Origin: Mesoflavibacter sp037029465
Lineage (GTDB): Bacteria; Bacteroidota; Bacteroidia; Flavobacteriales; Flavobacteriaceae
Direction of reading: 5' to 3'
Length of the DNA stretch: 64,000 nt
NCBI RefSeq assembly: GCF_037029465.1
Contig: NZ_JAYMEM010000001.1
Coordinates: forward strand, 62,001 to 126,000
Part shown: positions 26,603-34,747 of the stretch, piece after piece
How positions within the stretch are numbered: position 1 is the first letter of the stretch
How the letters are laid out: each line of letters opens with the position of its first letter
Made by a program: the position numbers and the translations under genes
Notes under the pieces: model-generated
What the model saw: the letters and a program-made list of their open reading frames with translations, nothing else
The model's database searches: none
What the model was told of the DNA's origin: nothing

Positions 26603-27598
26603 TTAATTAAGCATGTCCCATAATTTATCTTTAAGCGTTGTAATGCCTTGTTGAGCTACACTTGAGATAAATTGATATGGAATTGGTAAGGTTTTGTCTA
26701 ACTCTTGTTTTAGTTCGGCTTTAAGCTCGTCATCCAACATATCACATTTTGAGATGGCTATCATACGGTCTTTATCCAACATTTCTGGATTGTAACGTCT
26801 AAGCTCGTCTAACAAAATCTCGTATTGTTTGTTAATATCTGGTGCATCTGCTGGAATTAAAAATAGTAATACCGAATTACGCTCTATGTGACGCAAGAAA
26901 TAATAGCCTAAGCCTTTACCTTCGGCAGCTCCTTCAATAATTCCTGGGATATCTGCCATGACAAAGGTTTGGTAGTCACGATATTTTACAATACCTAAGT
27001 TAGGCTTTAAAGTGGTGAACTCGTAATCTGCAATTTTGGGTTTTGCAGCGGTCATTACAGATAGTAAAGTAGATTTTCCTGCGTTAGGAAAACCTACTAA
27101 ACCTACATCTGCTAAGACTTTAAGCTCTAATGTTATGTCTTTTTCTTCTAACGGAATACCTGGTTGCGCATAACGTGGTGTTTGGTTAGTACTGCTTTTA
27201 AAGTGCCAGTTTCCTAATCCACCTTTTCCTCCTTCGGCAACAATTTTTTCTTCACCTTGTTCGGTAATCTCAAAAAGGATATCGTTAGTTTCTGTATCTC
27301 TTACTACGGTTCCTAATGGGACTTCGATAATGTAATCTTCTCCATCTGATCCTGTACTACGATTACTACTACCATCGCCACCATGACCTGCACGGATATG
27401 ACGTTGAAATTTTAAGTGTAGTAACGTCCAAAGGTTTTCGTTTCCTCTAATAATTACGTGTCCGCCACGTCCACCATCGCCACCATCGGGTCCGCCTTTT
27501 GCATTATATTTTTCGCGATTAAGGTGTGCAGATCCTTTTCCTCCTTTTCCGGAAGAGACGTGCATTTTTACGTAATCTACAAAGTTACCTTCGGTCAT
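26603..27598 (-). CDS. obgE: Obg-family GTPase (ObgE/CgtA)
   Basis: The 331-residue protein has the glycine-rich Obg fold at 1-158 (SSGKGGKGSAHLNREKYNAK, GGPDGGDGGRGGHV) and the G domain with G1 GFPNAGKSTLL, G3 DIPGIIEGAAEGKGLG, and NKxD-type G4 ISKCD. The C-terminal OCT domain of some homologues is absent, as usual in Bacteroidota. Obg links ribosome assembly to GTP and ppGpp levels. It lies downstream of hpt-adk on the same strand with an 85-base gap. Note G4 is SKCD rather than NKxD. Confidence 0.95.
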   Translation of the reverse strand: MTEGNFVDYVKMHVSSGKGGKGSAHLNREKYNAKGGPDGGDGGRGGHVIIRGNENLWTLLHLKFQRHIRAGHGGDGSSNRSTGSDGEDYIIEVPLGTVVRDTETNDILFEITEQGEEKIVAEGGKGGLGNWHFKSSTNQTPRYAQPGIPLEEKDITLELKVLADVGLVGFPNAGKSTLLSVMTAAKPKIADYEFTTLKPNLGIVKYRDYQTFVMADIPGIIEGAAEGKGLGYYFLRHIERNSVLLFLIPADAPDINKQYEILLDELRRYNPEMLDKDRMIAISKCDMLDDELKAELKQELDKTLPIPYQFISSVAQQGITTLKDKLWDMLN

Positions 27599-27683
27599 TT
27601 ACTTAGTTTATTTATTAATTTGTGAATTCGTTTTATGAAAACTCTAAGCGTTTCAGATTAACATATAAACGAAAAAACTCATT

Positions 27684-28799
27684 TTAAAGTTTATCGATTA
27701 CAGTACAAAGACGTTCTGTAATCTCTTCGATACTACCAACACCATCTACTCCAAAGTATTTATCTTGAGCTGAGTAGTAATCTTTTAAGATAGCGGTTTT
27801 GTTGTAATATTCTTTAATTCTATTTCTAATAATAGATTCGTCAGCATCATCTGCTCTACCACTAGATTTACCACGTTCTAAAAGACGTTGTACTAAAACT
27901 TCGTCGTCTACTTCTAAAGCGATCATTGCATTAATTTGAGAATCTTTAGTATCCATTAATTTATCTAAAGCTTCTGCTTGTGCGTTAGTACGCGGAAAAC
28001 CATCAAATATAAATCCGTTAGCGTCTGCATTTTTTTCAACTTCTGCATTTAGCATGTCAATAGTTACTTGGTCTGGTACAAGCTCGCCTTTATCCATGTA
28101 TGACTTAGCCAACATACCTAAAGCGGTTTCGTTTTTGATGTTGAATCTAAATACATCACCAGTAGAGATGTGAACTAAGTTATACTTTTCTTTTAAAAAA
28201 TTAGCTTGTGTGCCTTTACCTGCTCCAGGAGGACCAAATAATACTAAATTAGTCATGTGTTGTGTTGTTTTGAGTTGATATACTGCTGGTAAATCTCTAC
28301 CTAATCCATCGTAGTCTAAGCCATAGCCTACAATAAATTTATTTGGTATTTCTATTCCAACATAATGAAGTTTAAAATCTTTTTTATATGCTTCTGGTTT
28401 GTAAAACAACGTTGCTATGACTAACTGTTTTACATTTTCGTTTTTGAAAATACGATGAATTTCGTTTAAGGTATTACCGGTATCAATAATATCTTCTAAA
28501 ATTACAACCGTTCTTCCTGTTAAGTCTTGTGTTAACCCAATTAATCTTTGGATATCTTCTGTGGATTTAACACCTTCATAAGACGCCAATTTTATAAAAG
28601 TGACCTCACAAGGTTTTGGATATTTTTTTACAAAGTCACTTACTACCATAAATGATCCATTTAAAATACCAACAAAAACAGGTACTTCATCTCCTAAATT
28701 CTTAGCTACATCTTGTGCCATTTTTGTAATAGCTGCATCTATTTGTTGTTCAGAAATAAAAGGCTTAAATTCTTTGTCGTGAAGCTTTATGGTATTCAT
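27684..28799 (-). CDS. adk: Fused hypoxanthine phosphoribosyltransferase / adenylate kinase
   Basis: The 371-residue protein joins two purine-salvage enzymes. Residues 1-~178 are a type I phosphoribosyltransferase with the PRPP loop VVILEDIIDTGNTL (~98-111) and the HPRT-like YGLDYDGLGRDLP end. Residues 182-371 are a short-lid adenylate kinase with GPPGAGKGTQA (189-199), DGFPRT and RGKSSGRADD. The junction QLKTTQHMTN keeps an internal Met182 at the position where a free Adk would start. HPRT makes IMP/GMP from bases and PRPP; Adk interconverts AMP, ADP and ATP. Fusion of these domains is known to me in Flavobacteriaceae. Both active sites look intact. Confidence 0.92.
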   Translation of the reverse strand: MNTIKLHDKEFKPFISEQQIDAAITKMAQDVAKNLGDEVPVFVGILNGSFMVVSDFVKKYPKPCEVTFIKLASYEGVKSTEDIQRLIGLTQDLTGRTVVILEDIIDTGNTLNEIHRIFKNENVKQLVIATLFYKPEAYKKDFKLHYVGIEIPNKFIVGYGLDYDGLGRDLPAVYQLKTTQHMTNLVLFGPPGAGKGTQANFLKEKYNLVHISTGDVFRFNIKNETALGMLAKSYMDKGELVPDQVTIDMLNAEVEKNADANGFIFDGFPRTNAQAEALDKLMDTKDSQINAMIALEVDDEVLVQRLLERGKSSGRADDADESIIRNRIKEYYNKTAILKDYYSAQDKYFGVDGVGSIEEITERLCTVIDKL

Positions 28800-28889
28800 T
28801 GTAAAAAATTAAAGAGCAAATATAAGGATTTGTAACAGCTTATCCGAGATTTGATTTCGATTTTTAAAGGCTATTTTACATTTAAAATG

Positions 28890-28897
28890 TATTTTTG
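28890..28897 (+). promoter_or_regulatory. Bacteroidota-type -7 element for purK-purE
   Basis: TATTTTTG fits TAnnTTTG and lies 22 bases before the purK ATG, in the 120-base gap between divergent hpt-adk and purK. No clear TTTG -33 box is seen. Confidence 0.5.
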
Positions 28898-28919
28898 TTG
28901 CACACAACTAATATGATTA

Positions 28920-30074
28920 ATGAATTATTTTTCTTCAAACTTTAAATTAGGAATTCTTGGTGGCGGACAATTAGGCAAAATGCTACTGTACAACACCAGA
29001 AAATTTGATATCCAAACCTACGTTTTAGACAACAGCAACGAAGCACCAAGCAAAATTGCTTGTGATAAATTTGTAAAAGGCGATTTATTAGATTTTGATA
29101 CCGTTTACAACTTTGGAAAACAAGTAGATGTTTTAACTATCGAAATTGAAAACGTAAACGTCGACGCATTAGAAAAACTAGAAAACGAAAACATAAAAGT
29201 TTACCCGTCTTCTAAAACATTACGTCAAATACAAAATAAAGCCAAGCAAAAATTATTCTACGTAGATCACAATTTGCCAACTGCGCCTTTTAGCAGATTT
29301 GCTTATTTATCTGAAATAGAAGATGCTATTAATAATGGCGGTTTAGAATTACCTTTTGTATGGAAAGCAGCTAGATTTGGTTACGATGGTAACGGCGTAA
29401 AAATTGTAAGACAATTAAGCGATTTAGAAGGTTTGCCTGCTGGCGAATGTATTGCAGAACAAATCATTCCGTTTAAAAACGAATTAGCTGTAATTGTAGC
29501 AAGAAATGTCTCAGGAGACATTAAAACGTATCCTGTTGTTGAAATGGAATTTCATCCTGAAGCTAACCAAGTTGAATATGTAATATGTCCTGCACGTATT
29601 TCTGACGACGTCGCAAAAAAGGCACAAGAAGTAGCTTTAAAAACATCTGAAGCTTTTAACCATGTTGGATTATTAGCTGTAGAAATGTTTCAAACACAAG
29701 ACGATCAAATTTTAATTAATGAAGTAGCGCCAAGACCACACAATTCTGGCCATCAAACTATTGAAGCTAGTTTTACTAGTCAATTTGAACAACATTTACG
29801 CGCTATTTTAGATTTACCGTTAGGTGAAACTAAAAGCAAAGTTGGCGGCATTATGGTAAATCTTGTCGGTGCAGAAGGTCATACTGGAAATGTGCTATAT
29901 AAAAACATAGAAACCATCATGACTTTTGAAGGTGTTACACCACATATTTATGGTAAAAAACAAACGCGTCCGTTTAGAAAAATGGGACACGTTACCATAG
30001 TTAACGAAGATTTAAACAAAGCAAGACAAATTGCCGAAAAAGTAAAAAATACAATACAAGTAATAAGCGAATAA
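28920..30074 (+). CDS. purK: N5-carboxyaminoimidazole ribonucleotide synthase (PurK)
   Basis: The 384-residue ATP-grasp protein starts with LGILGGGQLGKMLLYNTRKF (N-terminal Rossmann), has VWKAARFGYDGNGV (ATP loop), VVEMEFHPEANQVEYVICPA, and EVAPRPHNSGHQTIEA, all typical of PurK. It carboxylates aminoimidazole ribonucleotide with ATP and bicarbonate in de novo purine synthesis. It is followed by purE after one base, so the two act in order on the same intermediate. Length and motifs match the family. Confidence 0.97.
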   Translation: MNYFSSNFKLGILGGGQLGKMLLYNTRKFDIQTYVLDNSNEAPSKIACDKFVKGDLLDFDTVYNFGKQVDVLTIEIENVNVDALEKLENENIKVYPSSKTLRQIQNKAKQKLFYVDHNLPTAPFSRFAYLSEIEDAINNGGLELPFVWKAARFGYDGNGVKIVRQLSDLEGLPAGECIAEQIIPFKNELAVIVARNVSGDIKTYPVVEMEFHPEANQVEYVICPARISDDVAKKAQEVALKTSEAFNHVGLLAVEMFQTQDDQILINEVAPRPHNSGHQTIEASFTSQFEQHLRAILDLPLGETKSKVGGIMVNLVGAEGHTGNVLYKNIETIMTFEGVTPHIYGKKQTRPFRKMGHVTIVNEDLNKARQIAEKVKNTIQVISE

Positions 30075-30075
30075 T

Positions 30076-30561
30076 ATGAGTAAAGTTGCAATAGTAATGG
30101 GAAGCAATAGCGATATGCCAGTAATGCAAGACGCTATTGATATTTTAAAAGGATTTGATATAGAAATTGAAGTAGATATTGTTTCTGCCCATCGTACACC
30201 AGAAAAACTATTTGATTTTAGCAATAACGCACATAAAAGAGGTATTAATGTAATTATAGCTGGTGCTGGTGGCGCAGCTCATTTACCTGGTATGGTTGCT
30301 TCTATGAGTCCATTACCAGTAATTGGTGTTCCTGTAAAAAGTAGTAACTCTATAGATGGTTGGGACTCAGTTTTATCTATTTTACAAATGCCAGGTGGCG
30401 TACCTGTTGCTACTGTAGCTTTAAACGGAGCTAAAAACGCGGGTATATTGGCTGCACAAATTATTGGCGCTTCAGACCAATGCGTTTTGGATAAGATCAT
30501 TGCTTATAAAGAAGGCTTAAAACTAAAAGTAGAACAAGCCGCTAAAGACATAAAAAAGTAG
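30076..30561 (+). CDS. purE: N5-carboxyaminoimidazole ribonucleotide mutase (PurE class I)
   Basis: The 161-residue protein begins VAIVMGSNSDMPVMQDAIDI and contains VSAHRTPEKLF and GAGGAAHLPGMVAS, the PurE active-site motifs. It converts the PurK product N5-CAIR to CAIR. The gene starts one base after the purK stop, so the pair is one operon. Two hairpins follow in the intergenic region. Its size equals that of E. coli-type class I PurE. Confidence 0.97.
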   Translation: MSKVAIVMGSNSDMPVMQDAIDILKGFDIEIEVDIVSAHRTPEKLFDFSNNAHKRGINVIIAGAGGAAHLPGMVASMSPLPVIGVPVKSSNSIDGWDSVLSILQMPGGVPVATVALNGAKNAGILAAQIIGASDQCVLDKIIAYKEGLKLKVEQAAKDIKK

Positions 30562-30568
30562 CATAAAA

Positions 30569-30594
30569 AAAGCCTTGACTTTGGTCAAGGCTTT
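30569..30594 (+). terminator. Terminator of purK-purE (first hairpin)
   Basis: Stem AAAGCCTTGAC (30569-30579) with GTCAAGGCTTT (30584-30594), followed by TTTACATCGCTATTAATC. The A/T flanks suit termination on either strand, but only the plus strand has an upstream gene. Confidence 0.8.
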
Positions 30595-30759
30595 ACATCG
30601 CTATTAATCTTTCTATATGAGTTATACTCACATCAAAAAAACTGACGCAAAATTCTGAGTTTTATGACGAAAGAAAGAATTGAGGTAAAGAAATTTAGTT
30701 TTTTAGATAAAAGACAATTTTTATCGTTAAAAAGCTGATTTACTGAATTTAATGTAGAA

Positions 30760-30791
30760 AAAAAGCCTCAAAACTTAATTTGAGGCTTTTT
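30760..30791 (+). terminator. Second terminator-like hairpin in the purE-peptidase gap
   Basis: Stem AAAAAGCCTCAAA (30760-30772) with TTTGAGGCTTTTT (30779-30791). It is followed by ATCGCTATTAATC, the same 13 bases that follow the first hairpin, and then by a small stem (GTGAG / CTCAC). The 365-base gap 30562-30926 therefore holds two copies of one layout; no ORF of note is present. Confidence 0.75.
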
Positions 30792-30926
30792 ATCGCTATT
30801 AATCAATAATTTTTATGTGAGTAACCAGCTCACGGGAAAAAATCGAGACAAAAATAATACAAATAACTATTTCTGAAAAAAAAACAATTATTTTTTATAT
30901 AAATTTTAAACTTAAACGTTTTCGGT

Positions 30927-32957
30927 ATGAATATACTTCTCAATAAATTTGATACAAAATACAACTCAGCACCATTTCAATCAATTGAAAACAAACACTT
31001 TAAACCTGCAATAGAGACTTTGATTAAAGAAACGAAAGCAGAAATTGAAACAATTGCTAATTCAGAGAAAATTCCTACTTTTAGTAATACTATTGAAGCT
31101 TTAGAATATGCTGGACAACAATTAGATAGAGCTACAAGTGTATTTTTCAACTTAAATTCGGCAGAGACTAATGAAGAAATTCAAAAAATAGCTCAAGACA
31201 TTTCTCCACTTTTATCAGAGTTTAGTAACGATATTACTTTAAACGAAAAACTCTTTGCGCGTATAAAGGAAGTTTATAATCAAAAAGAGCAACTTGATCT
31301 AACCGAAGAACAAAAAACCTTATTAGATAAAAAATATAAAAGCTTTGCAAGAAATGGTGCAAACCTTTCTGAAGAGAAAAAAGAACAATTAAGAGCAATT
31401 GATAAAAAATTAGCGTCTCTTAAATTAAAATTTGGCGAAAATGTATTAGCAGAAACTAATGCTTTTGAAATGCATATCACCAACCAAACCGACCTAGAAG
31501 GTTTACCAGAAGGCGCTATTGAAGCCGCACAACAATTAGCCGAAAGTAAAGGTAAAGATGGCTGGTTAATCACTTTAGACTACCCAAGCTACATTCCTTT
31601 TATGACCTATGCAAAAAACAGAGCATTACGCAAAAAACTGTCGATTGCTTTTGGAAGTAAAGGGTTTAATAACAATAAATTAGACAATCAAAATAATGTT
31701 TTAGAAATTGCTAAACTAAGACACCAACGTGCCAATTTATTAGGCTATAAAACACATGCACATTTTGTTTTAGAAGAACGCATGGCAGAAACACCAGCAA
31801 AAGTAGAAAGCTTTTTAAATGATTTATTAGACAAAGCAAAACCTGCTGCGGAACGCGAGTTTGCCAACCTTCAAAATTTCGCAAAAGAATTAGATGATAT
31901 TGATCACCTTGAAAAATGGGATGGAGCTTATTATAGCGAAAAACTTAAACAAAAGCTTTTCAATTTAGATGACGAAAAACTAAAACCATACTTCCAATTA
32001 GAAAACGTTATTGATGGTGCTTTTAAAGTAGCCAACAAATTATTTGGATTAACTTTTAAAGAAATTGATACTATTGACAAGTATCATCCAGATGTTTTGA
32101 CTTACGAAGTTTTAGATGAAAATAGTGACTTAGTTTCGATATTTTATGCCGACTTTTTCCCGCGTTCAGGAAAACGCAACGGAGCTTGGATGACGTCTTA
32201 CAAACCTCAATTTGTACAAAACGGTATTAATGAAAGACCACATGTTTCTATCGTTTGTAACTTTACAAAACCTACCAAAAGCAAACCATCTTTATTAACA
32301 TTTAATGAGGTAACCACGCTGTTTCATGAGTTTGGTCATGCATTACACGGTATGCTAGCAAATACTACTTACCCTAGCCTATCTGGTACAAGCGTGTATT
32401 GGGATTTTGTAGAATTACCAAGTCAAGTTTTAGAAAATTGGTGTTACGAAAAAGAAGCGTTAGAGTTATTTGCAACACATTATGAAACCGGAGAACTTAT
32501 CCCAATGGATTTAGTAGAAAAAATTAAAGAAAGTGCAACTTTTAATGAAGGTATGCAAACCTTACGTCAAATTAGTTTTGGCTTATTAGATATGCATTGG
32601 CATGGTATTGACCCAACAGAAGTCACAGATGTAAAAGCACACGAAAACGAAGCTTTTAAAGACACGCAATTATATCCTGATGTGGCAGAAAATTGCATGA
32701 GTACAGCATTTTCTCATATTTTTCAAGGCGGCTATTCTTCTGGGTATTATAGTTATAAATGGGCAGAAGTTTTAGATGCAGATGCATTTGATTATTTTAA
32801 ACAAAACGGCATTTTTAATCGTGATATTGCTTTAAAATTTAAAGACAATGTACTTACAAAAGGCGGTACTGAAAATCCACTAATTTTATATAAACGCTTT
32901 AGAGGTCAAGACCCAAAACCAGAAGCTTTATTAAAACGTGCTGGATTGATTAAGTAA
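30927..32957 (+). CDS. M3-family zinc metallopeptidase (oligopeptidase A / Dcp type)
   Basis: The 676-residue protein carries the M3 zinc motif HEFGHALHGML (zinc His and catalytic Glu) near residue 467, the C-terminal GGYSSGYYSYKWAEVLDADAF, and the domain lead SIAFGSKGF. No signal peptide is seen, so a cytoplasmic enzyme that degrades short peptides is expected. Length fits peptidyl-dipeptidase Dcp and oligopeptidase A; which of the two cannot be told from motifs alone. It is monocistronic between hairpins. Confidence 0.93.
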   Translation: MNILLNKFDTKYNSAPFQSIENKHFKPAIETLIKETKAEIETIANSEKIPTFSNTIEALEYAGQQLDRATSVFFNLNSAETNEEIQKIAQDISPLLSEFSNDITLNEKLFARIKEVYNQKEQLDLTEEQKTLLDKKYKSFARNGANLSEEKKEQLRAIDKKLASLKLKFGENVLAETNAFEMHITNQTDLEGLPEGAIEAAQQLAESKGKDGWLITLDYPSYIPFMTYAKNRALRKKLSIAFGSKGFNNNKLDNQNNVLEIAKLRHQRANLLGYKTHAHFVLEERMAETPAKVESFLNDLLDKAKPAAEREFANLQNFAKELDDIDHLEKWDGAYYSEKLKQKLFNLDDEKLKPYFQLENVIDGAFKVANKLFGLTFKEIDTIDKYHPDVLTYEVLDENSDLVSIFYADFFPRSGKRNGAWMTSYKPQFVQNGINERPHVSIVCNFTKPTKSKPSLLTFNEVTTLFHEFGHALHGMLANTTYPSLSGTSVYWDFVELPSQVLENWCYEKEALELFATHYETGELIPMDLVEKIKESATFNEGMQTLRQISFGLLDMHWHGIDPTEVTDVKAHENEAFKDTQLYPDVAENCMSTAFSHIFQGGYSSGYYSYKWAEVLDADAFDYFKQNGIFNRDIALKFKDNVLTKGGTENPLILYKRFRGQDPKPEALLKRAGLIK

Positions 32958-32963
32958 TATTTT

Positions 32964-33030
32964 ATGTCATTCTGAAGGTAGTGATTAATTAAAACATTAG
33001 TTATTCTACTTCTTCAGAATGACATTTTTT
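32964..33030 (+). terminator. Inverted repeat of the GTCATTCTGAAG class, terminator-like
   Basis: Perfect 14-base arms ATGTCATTCTGAAG (32964-32977) and CTTCAGAATGACAT (33012-33025) enclose a 34-base spacer and are followed by a T run. It is placed right after the M3 peptidase stop, so it probably ends that transcript; its sequence belongs to the dispersed CATTCTGA repeat class of Bacteroidota. Confidence 0.7.
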
Positions 33031-33034
33031 AATT

Positions 33035-33060
33035 AAACTTTCAAAGATTATTGAAAGTTT
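33035..33060. promoter_or_regulatory. Predicted GbsR/MarR operator upstream of its own gene
   Basis: A perfect 9-base inverted repeat AAACTTTCA-N8-TGAAAGTTT overlaps the expected -33 zone of the promoter at 33073-33080. The 7-base core ACTTTCA-N8-TGAAAGT recurs, with the same 8-base spacer, at 33604-33625 before the downstream operon. Autorepression is inferred. Confidence 0.65.
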
Positions 33061-33072
33061 GAAAATTATTTA

Positions 33073-33080
33073 TATATTTG
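33073..33080 (+). promoter_or_regulatory. Bacteroidota-type -7 element of the GbsR/MarR regulator gene
   Basis: TATATTTG matches TAnnTTTG exactly and ends 4 bases before the ATG at 33085, so the transcript would be nearly leaderless. The operator palindrome lies just upstream. Confidence 0.55.
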
Positions 33081-33084
33081 TGTC

Positions 33085-33588
33085 ATGGAATATCAAGAAG
33101 CAAAAGATAAATTTATAAGTACTTGGGGAAGTTTAGGTACACTTTGGGGCATTAACAAAGCGATGGCTCAAATACAAGCATTGCTTTTTATTTCGACAAA
33201 ACCTTTATCTATGGAAGAAATCATGGAAGAACTTCAGATTTCTAGAGGTAATACAAGCATGAATTTAAGACAATTAATGGATTGGGGAATTGTAACCAAA
33301 GAACTTATTCCTGGTGAAAGAAAAGACTTTTTCACTACTGAAAAAGACGTTGAAGAATTAGCTAGAATTGTAGCTAAAGAACGTAGCCGAAGAGAAATAA
33401 AACCAGTTATTAAAGTATTAAGCGATGTCTCTTCTATAAAAGATGATGGCACAGAAAAAACTAAAGAATTAATTAAACAAACAAAAGCCTTAAAAGAACT
33501 TACTGATAATTTAGACGTTTTAATGAACAAACTTGTAGACCAAAAACAAAACTGGATTACTAAGTCTTTATTAAAATTAATTAAATAA
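33085..33588 (+). CDS. GbsR/MarR-family transcriptional regulator
   Basis: The 167-residue protein has a winged helix (LLFISTKPLSMEEIMEELQI, SRGNTSMNLRQLMDWGIVTK, PGERKDFFTTE at ~30-90) and a C-terminal helical part for dimerisation. The overall pattern (SWGSLGTLWGINKAMAQI) is that of GbsR-type repressors, which in Bacillus respond to choline; the ligand here is unknown. The same palindrome lies before this gene and before the membrane-gene operon that follows at 33643, so it very likely controls both. Confidence 0.9.
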   Translation: MEYQEAKDKFISTWGSLGTLWGINKAMAQIQALLFISTKPLSMEEIMEELQISRGNTSMNLRQLMDWGIVTKELIPGERKDFFTTEKDVEELARIVAKERSRREIKPVIKVLSDVSSIKDDGTEKTKELIKQTKALKELTDNLDVLMNKLVDQKQNWITKSLLKLIK

Positions 33589-33603
33589 AAAAATTTAAAC
33601 AAT

Positions 33604-33625
33604 ACTTTCAATATTTTCTGAAAGT
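33604..33625. promoter_or_regulatory. Predicted second GbsR/MarR operator, before the membrane-protein operon
   Basis: ACTTTCA-N8-TGAAAGT repeats the core and the spacing of the palindrome at 33035-33060. It ends 17 bases before the ATG at 33643, so a bound repressor would block transcription start or early elongation. Confidence 0.65.
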
Positions 33626-33642
33626 TTCAAAATAATAAAATT

Positions 33643-33996
33643 ATGAAAAACAAATTTAATAAAATTCTATTTCTAATAAATCTAGTATTCTATCTCATCG
33701 TATTAATTATACCGTTTTATGAAAACAATATTCTTAGCGGTCTATACTATCAATTTTACTTAGGCATATTTCAATTAATTTTAGGTGTATACTTTTTAAC
33801 AATTAAAACTCCTACTAGTATATCTAACAATTTAGGCTACTATTGGACTACTACAATTTTATATTTTATTTCTCTACCAATTTTTTCTTCATTATTAAAC
33901 AATGAAAAAAACTTCCTAAATGTATGTTTAGTGATTATTCCAATGAGTATAGGGCTATATCATATTTATATAAACTACCTAATCCAAAAGACATGA
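33643..33996 (+). CDS. Small membrane protein, function unknown
   Basis: The 117-residue protein has about four membrane segments (ILFLINLVFYLIVLIIPFY, QFYLGIFQLILGVYFLTI and two more) and no polar motif. No family was recognised. It is the first gene behind the second palindrome and its stop TGA overlaps the next ATG (ATGA), so it is the head of a coupled operon of membrane proteins ending in a TIGR01777-type epimerase. Confidence 0.65.
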   Translation: MKNKFNKILFLINLVFYLIVLIIPFYENNILSGLYYQFYLGIFQLILGVYFLTIKTPTSISNNLGYYWTTTILYFISLPIFSSLLNNEKNFLNVCLVIIPMSIGLYHIYINYLIQKT

Positions 33997-34343
33997 ACTT
34001 AAACATCATCACATACACCATTTACCTACCAATAATTGTATTTATAACAGTAAGAATTGGATGGTTATGCTATAAAAATGGAGAGTTGTTTTTATTTACC
34101 TTATTTGAAGATAAATCGTTAGTTAAATCTATCAACAATCTATTACTTATAGGATATTATCTAACTAACATAGGCTATGCAATAATTACCATTTCTTACT
34201 GGGAAACCATACATAATGTAGTCGAGGTAATAAACAGCCTAACCTTTACTTTAGGAAAAATCATACTGATTCTTGCAGTATTACATTACAACAATATTTT
34301 TTGGCTTCAATTAACACATAAACATAAATTTTTAAAACAATAA
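33993..34343 (+). CDS. Small membrane protein, function unknown (paralogue of the next gene)
   Basis: The start is ATG at 33993, coupled to the upstream stop; an upstream in-frame ATG at 33924 lies inside the previous gene and is rejected. The 116-residue protein has about three membrane segments and the stretch YTIYLPIIVFITVRIGWLCY followed by KNGELFLFTLFEDKS. The next protein has the same plan (YFIYLPIVIALTIF, KNGKLFMIDIFKGKE, GFYLINIGFALF), so they are tandem duplicates. Family not recognised. Confidence 0.65.
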   Translation: MNLNIITYTIYLPIIVFITVRIGWLCYKNGELFLFTLFEDKSLVKSINNLLLIGYYLTNIGYAIITISYWETIHNVVEVINSLTFTLGKIILILAVLHYNNIFWLQLTHKHKFLKQ

Positions 34344-34346
34344 ATT

Positions 34347-34745
34347 ATGGAACATTCAAAAATCATTATCGGTTACTTTATTTACTTACCAATTGTTATT
34401 GCTCTAACCATATTTGTTTCTAAAATGCTTTTTAAAAACGGAAAGCTTTTTATGATAGATATTTTTAAAGGAAAAGAGGATATTGCTTTAGCTACCAACA
34501 AACTATTTGAGATAGGTTTTTACCTCATCAATATTGGTTTTGCTCTTTTTACAATGAAGATTTTTTACTACGGAAGTGATCCTATGAGCTCACAAACGCT
34601 AATAGAAATTTTAAGTAAAAAATTAGGCGGATTTACCATCTATTTAGGCGTCATGCTATTCTTTAATTTATTTTTATTTTTTAGAGGAAGAAAAAAATCG
34701 AGAACAATTACTAAAACGGTTTACAACCCACAAATAAATAGTTAA
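34347..34745 (+). CDS. Small membrane protein, function unknown (tandem paralogue)
   Basis: The 132-residue protein has three to four membrane segments and a basic C-terminal tail (RGRKKSRTITK). It is a duplicate of the preceding gene, sharing IYLPI, KNGKLF and the GFYLINIGFAL helix. It starts 3 bases after that gene's stop and ends 2 bases before the epimerase start, so all four genes form one operon under the predicted GbsR operator. Confidence 0.65.
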   Translation: MEHSKIIIGYFIYLPIVIALTIFVSKMLFKNGKLFMIDIFKGKEDIALATNKLFEIGFYLINIGFALFTMKIFYYGSDPMSSQTLIEILSKKLGGFTIYLGVMLFFNLFLFFRGRKKSRTITKTVYNPQINS

Positions 34746-34747
34746 TT

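Noticed and set aside
33234..33611. 125-codon minus-strand ORF over the GbsR/MarR gene
   Set aside because: Antisense shadow; it also covers the predicted second operator, which fits non-coding DNA.
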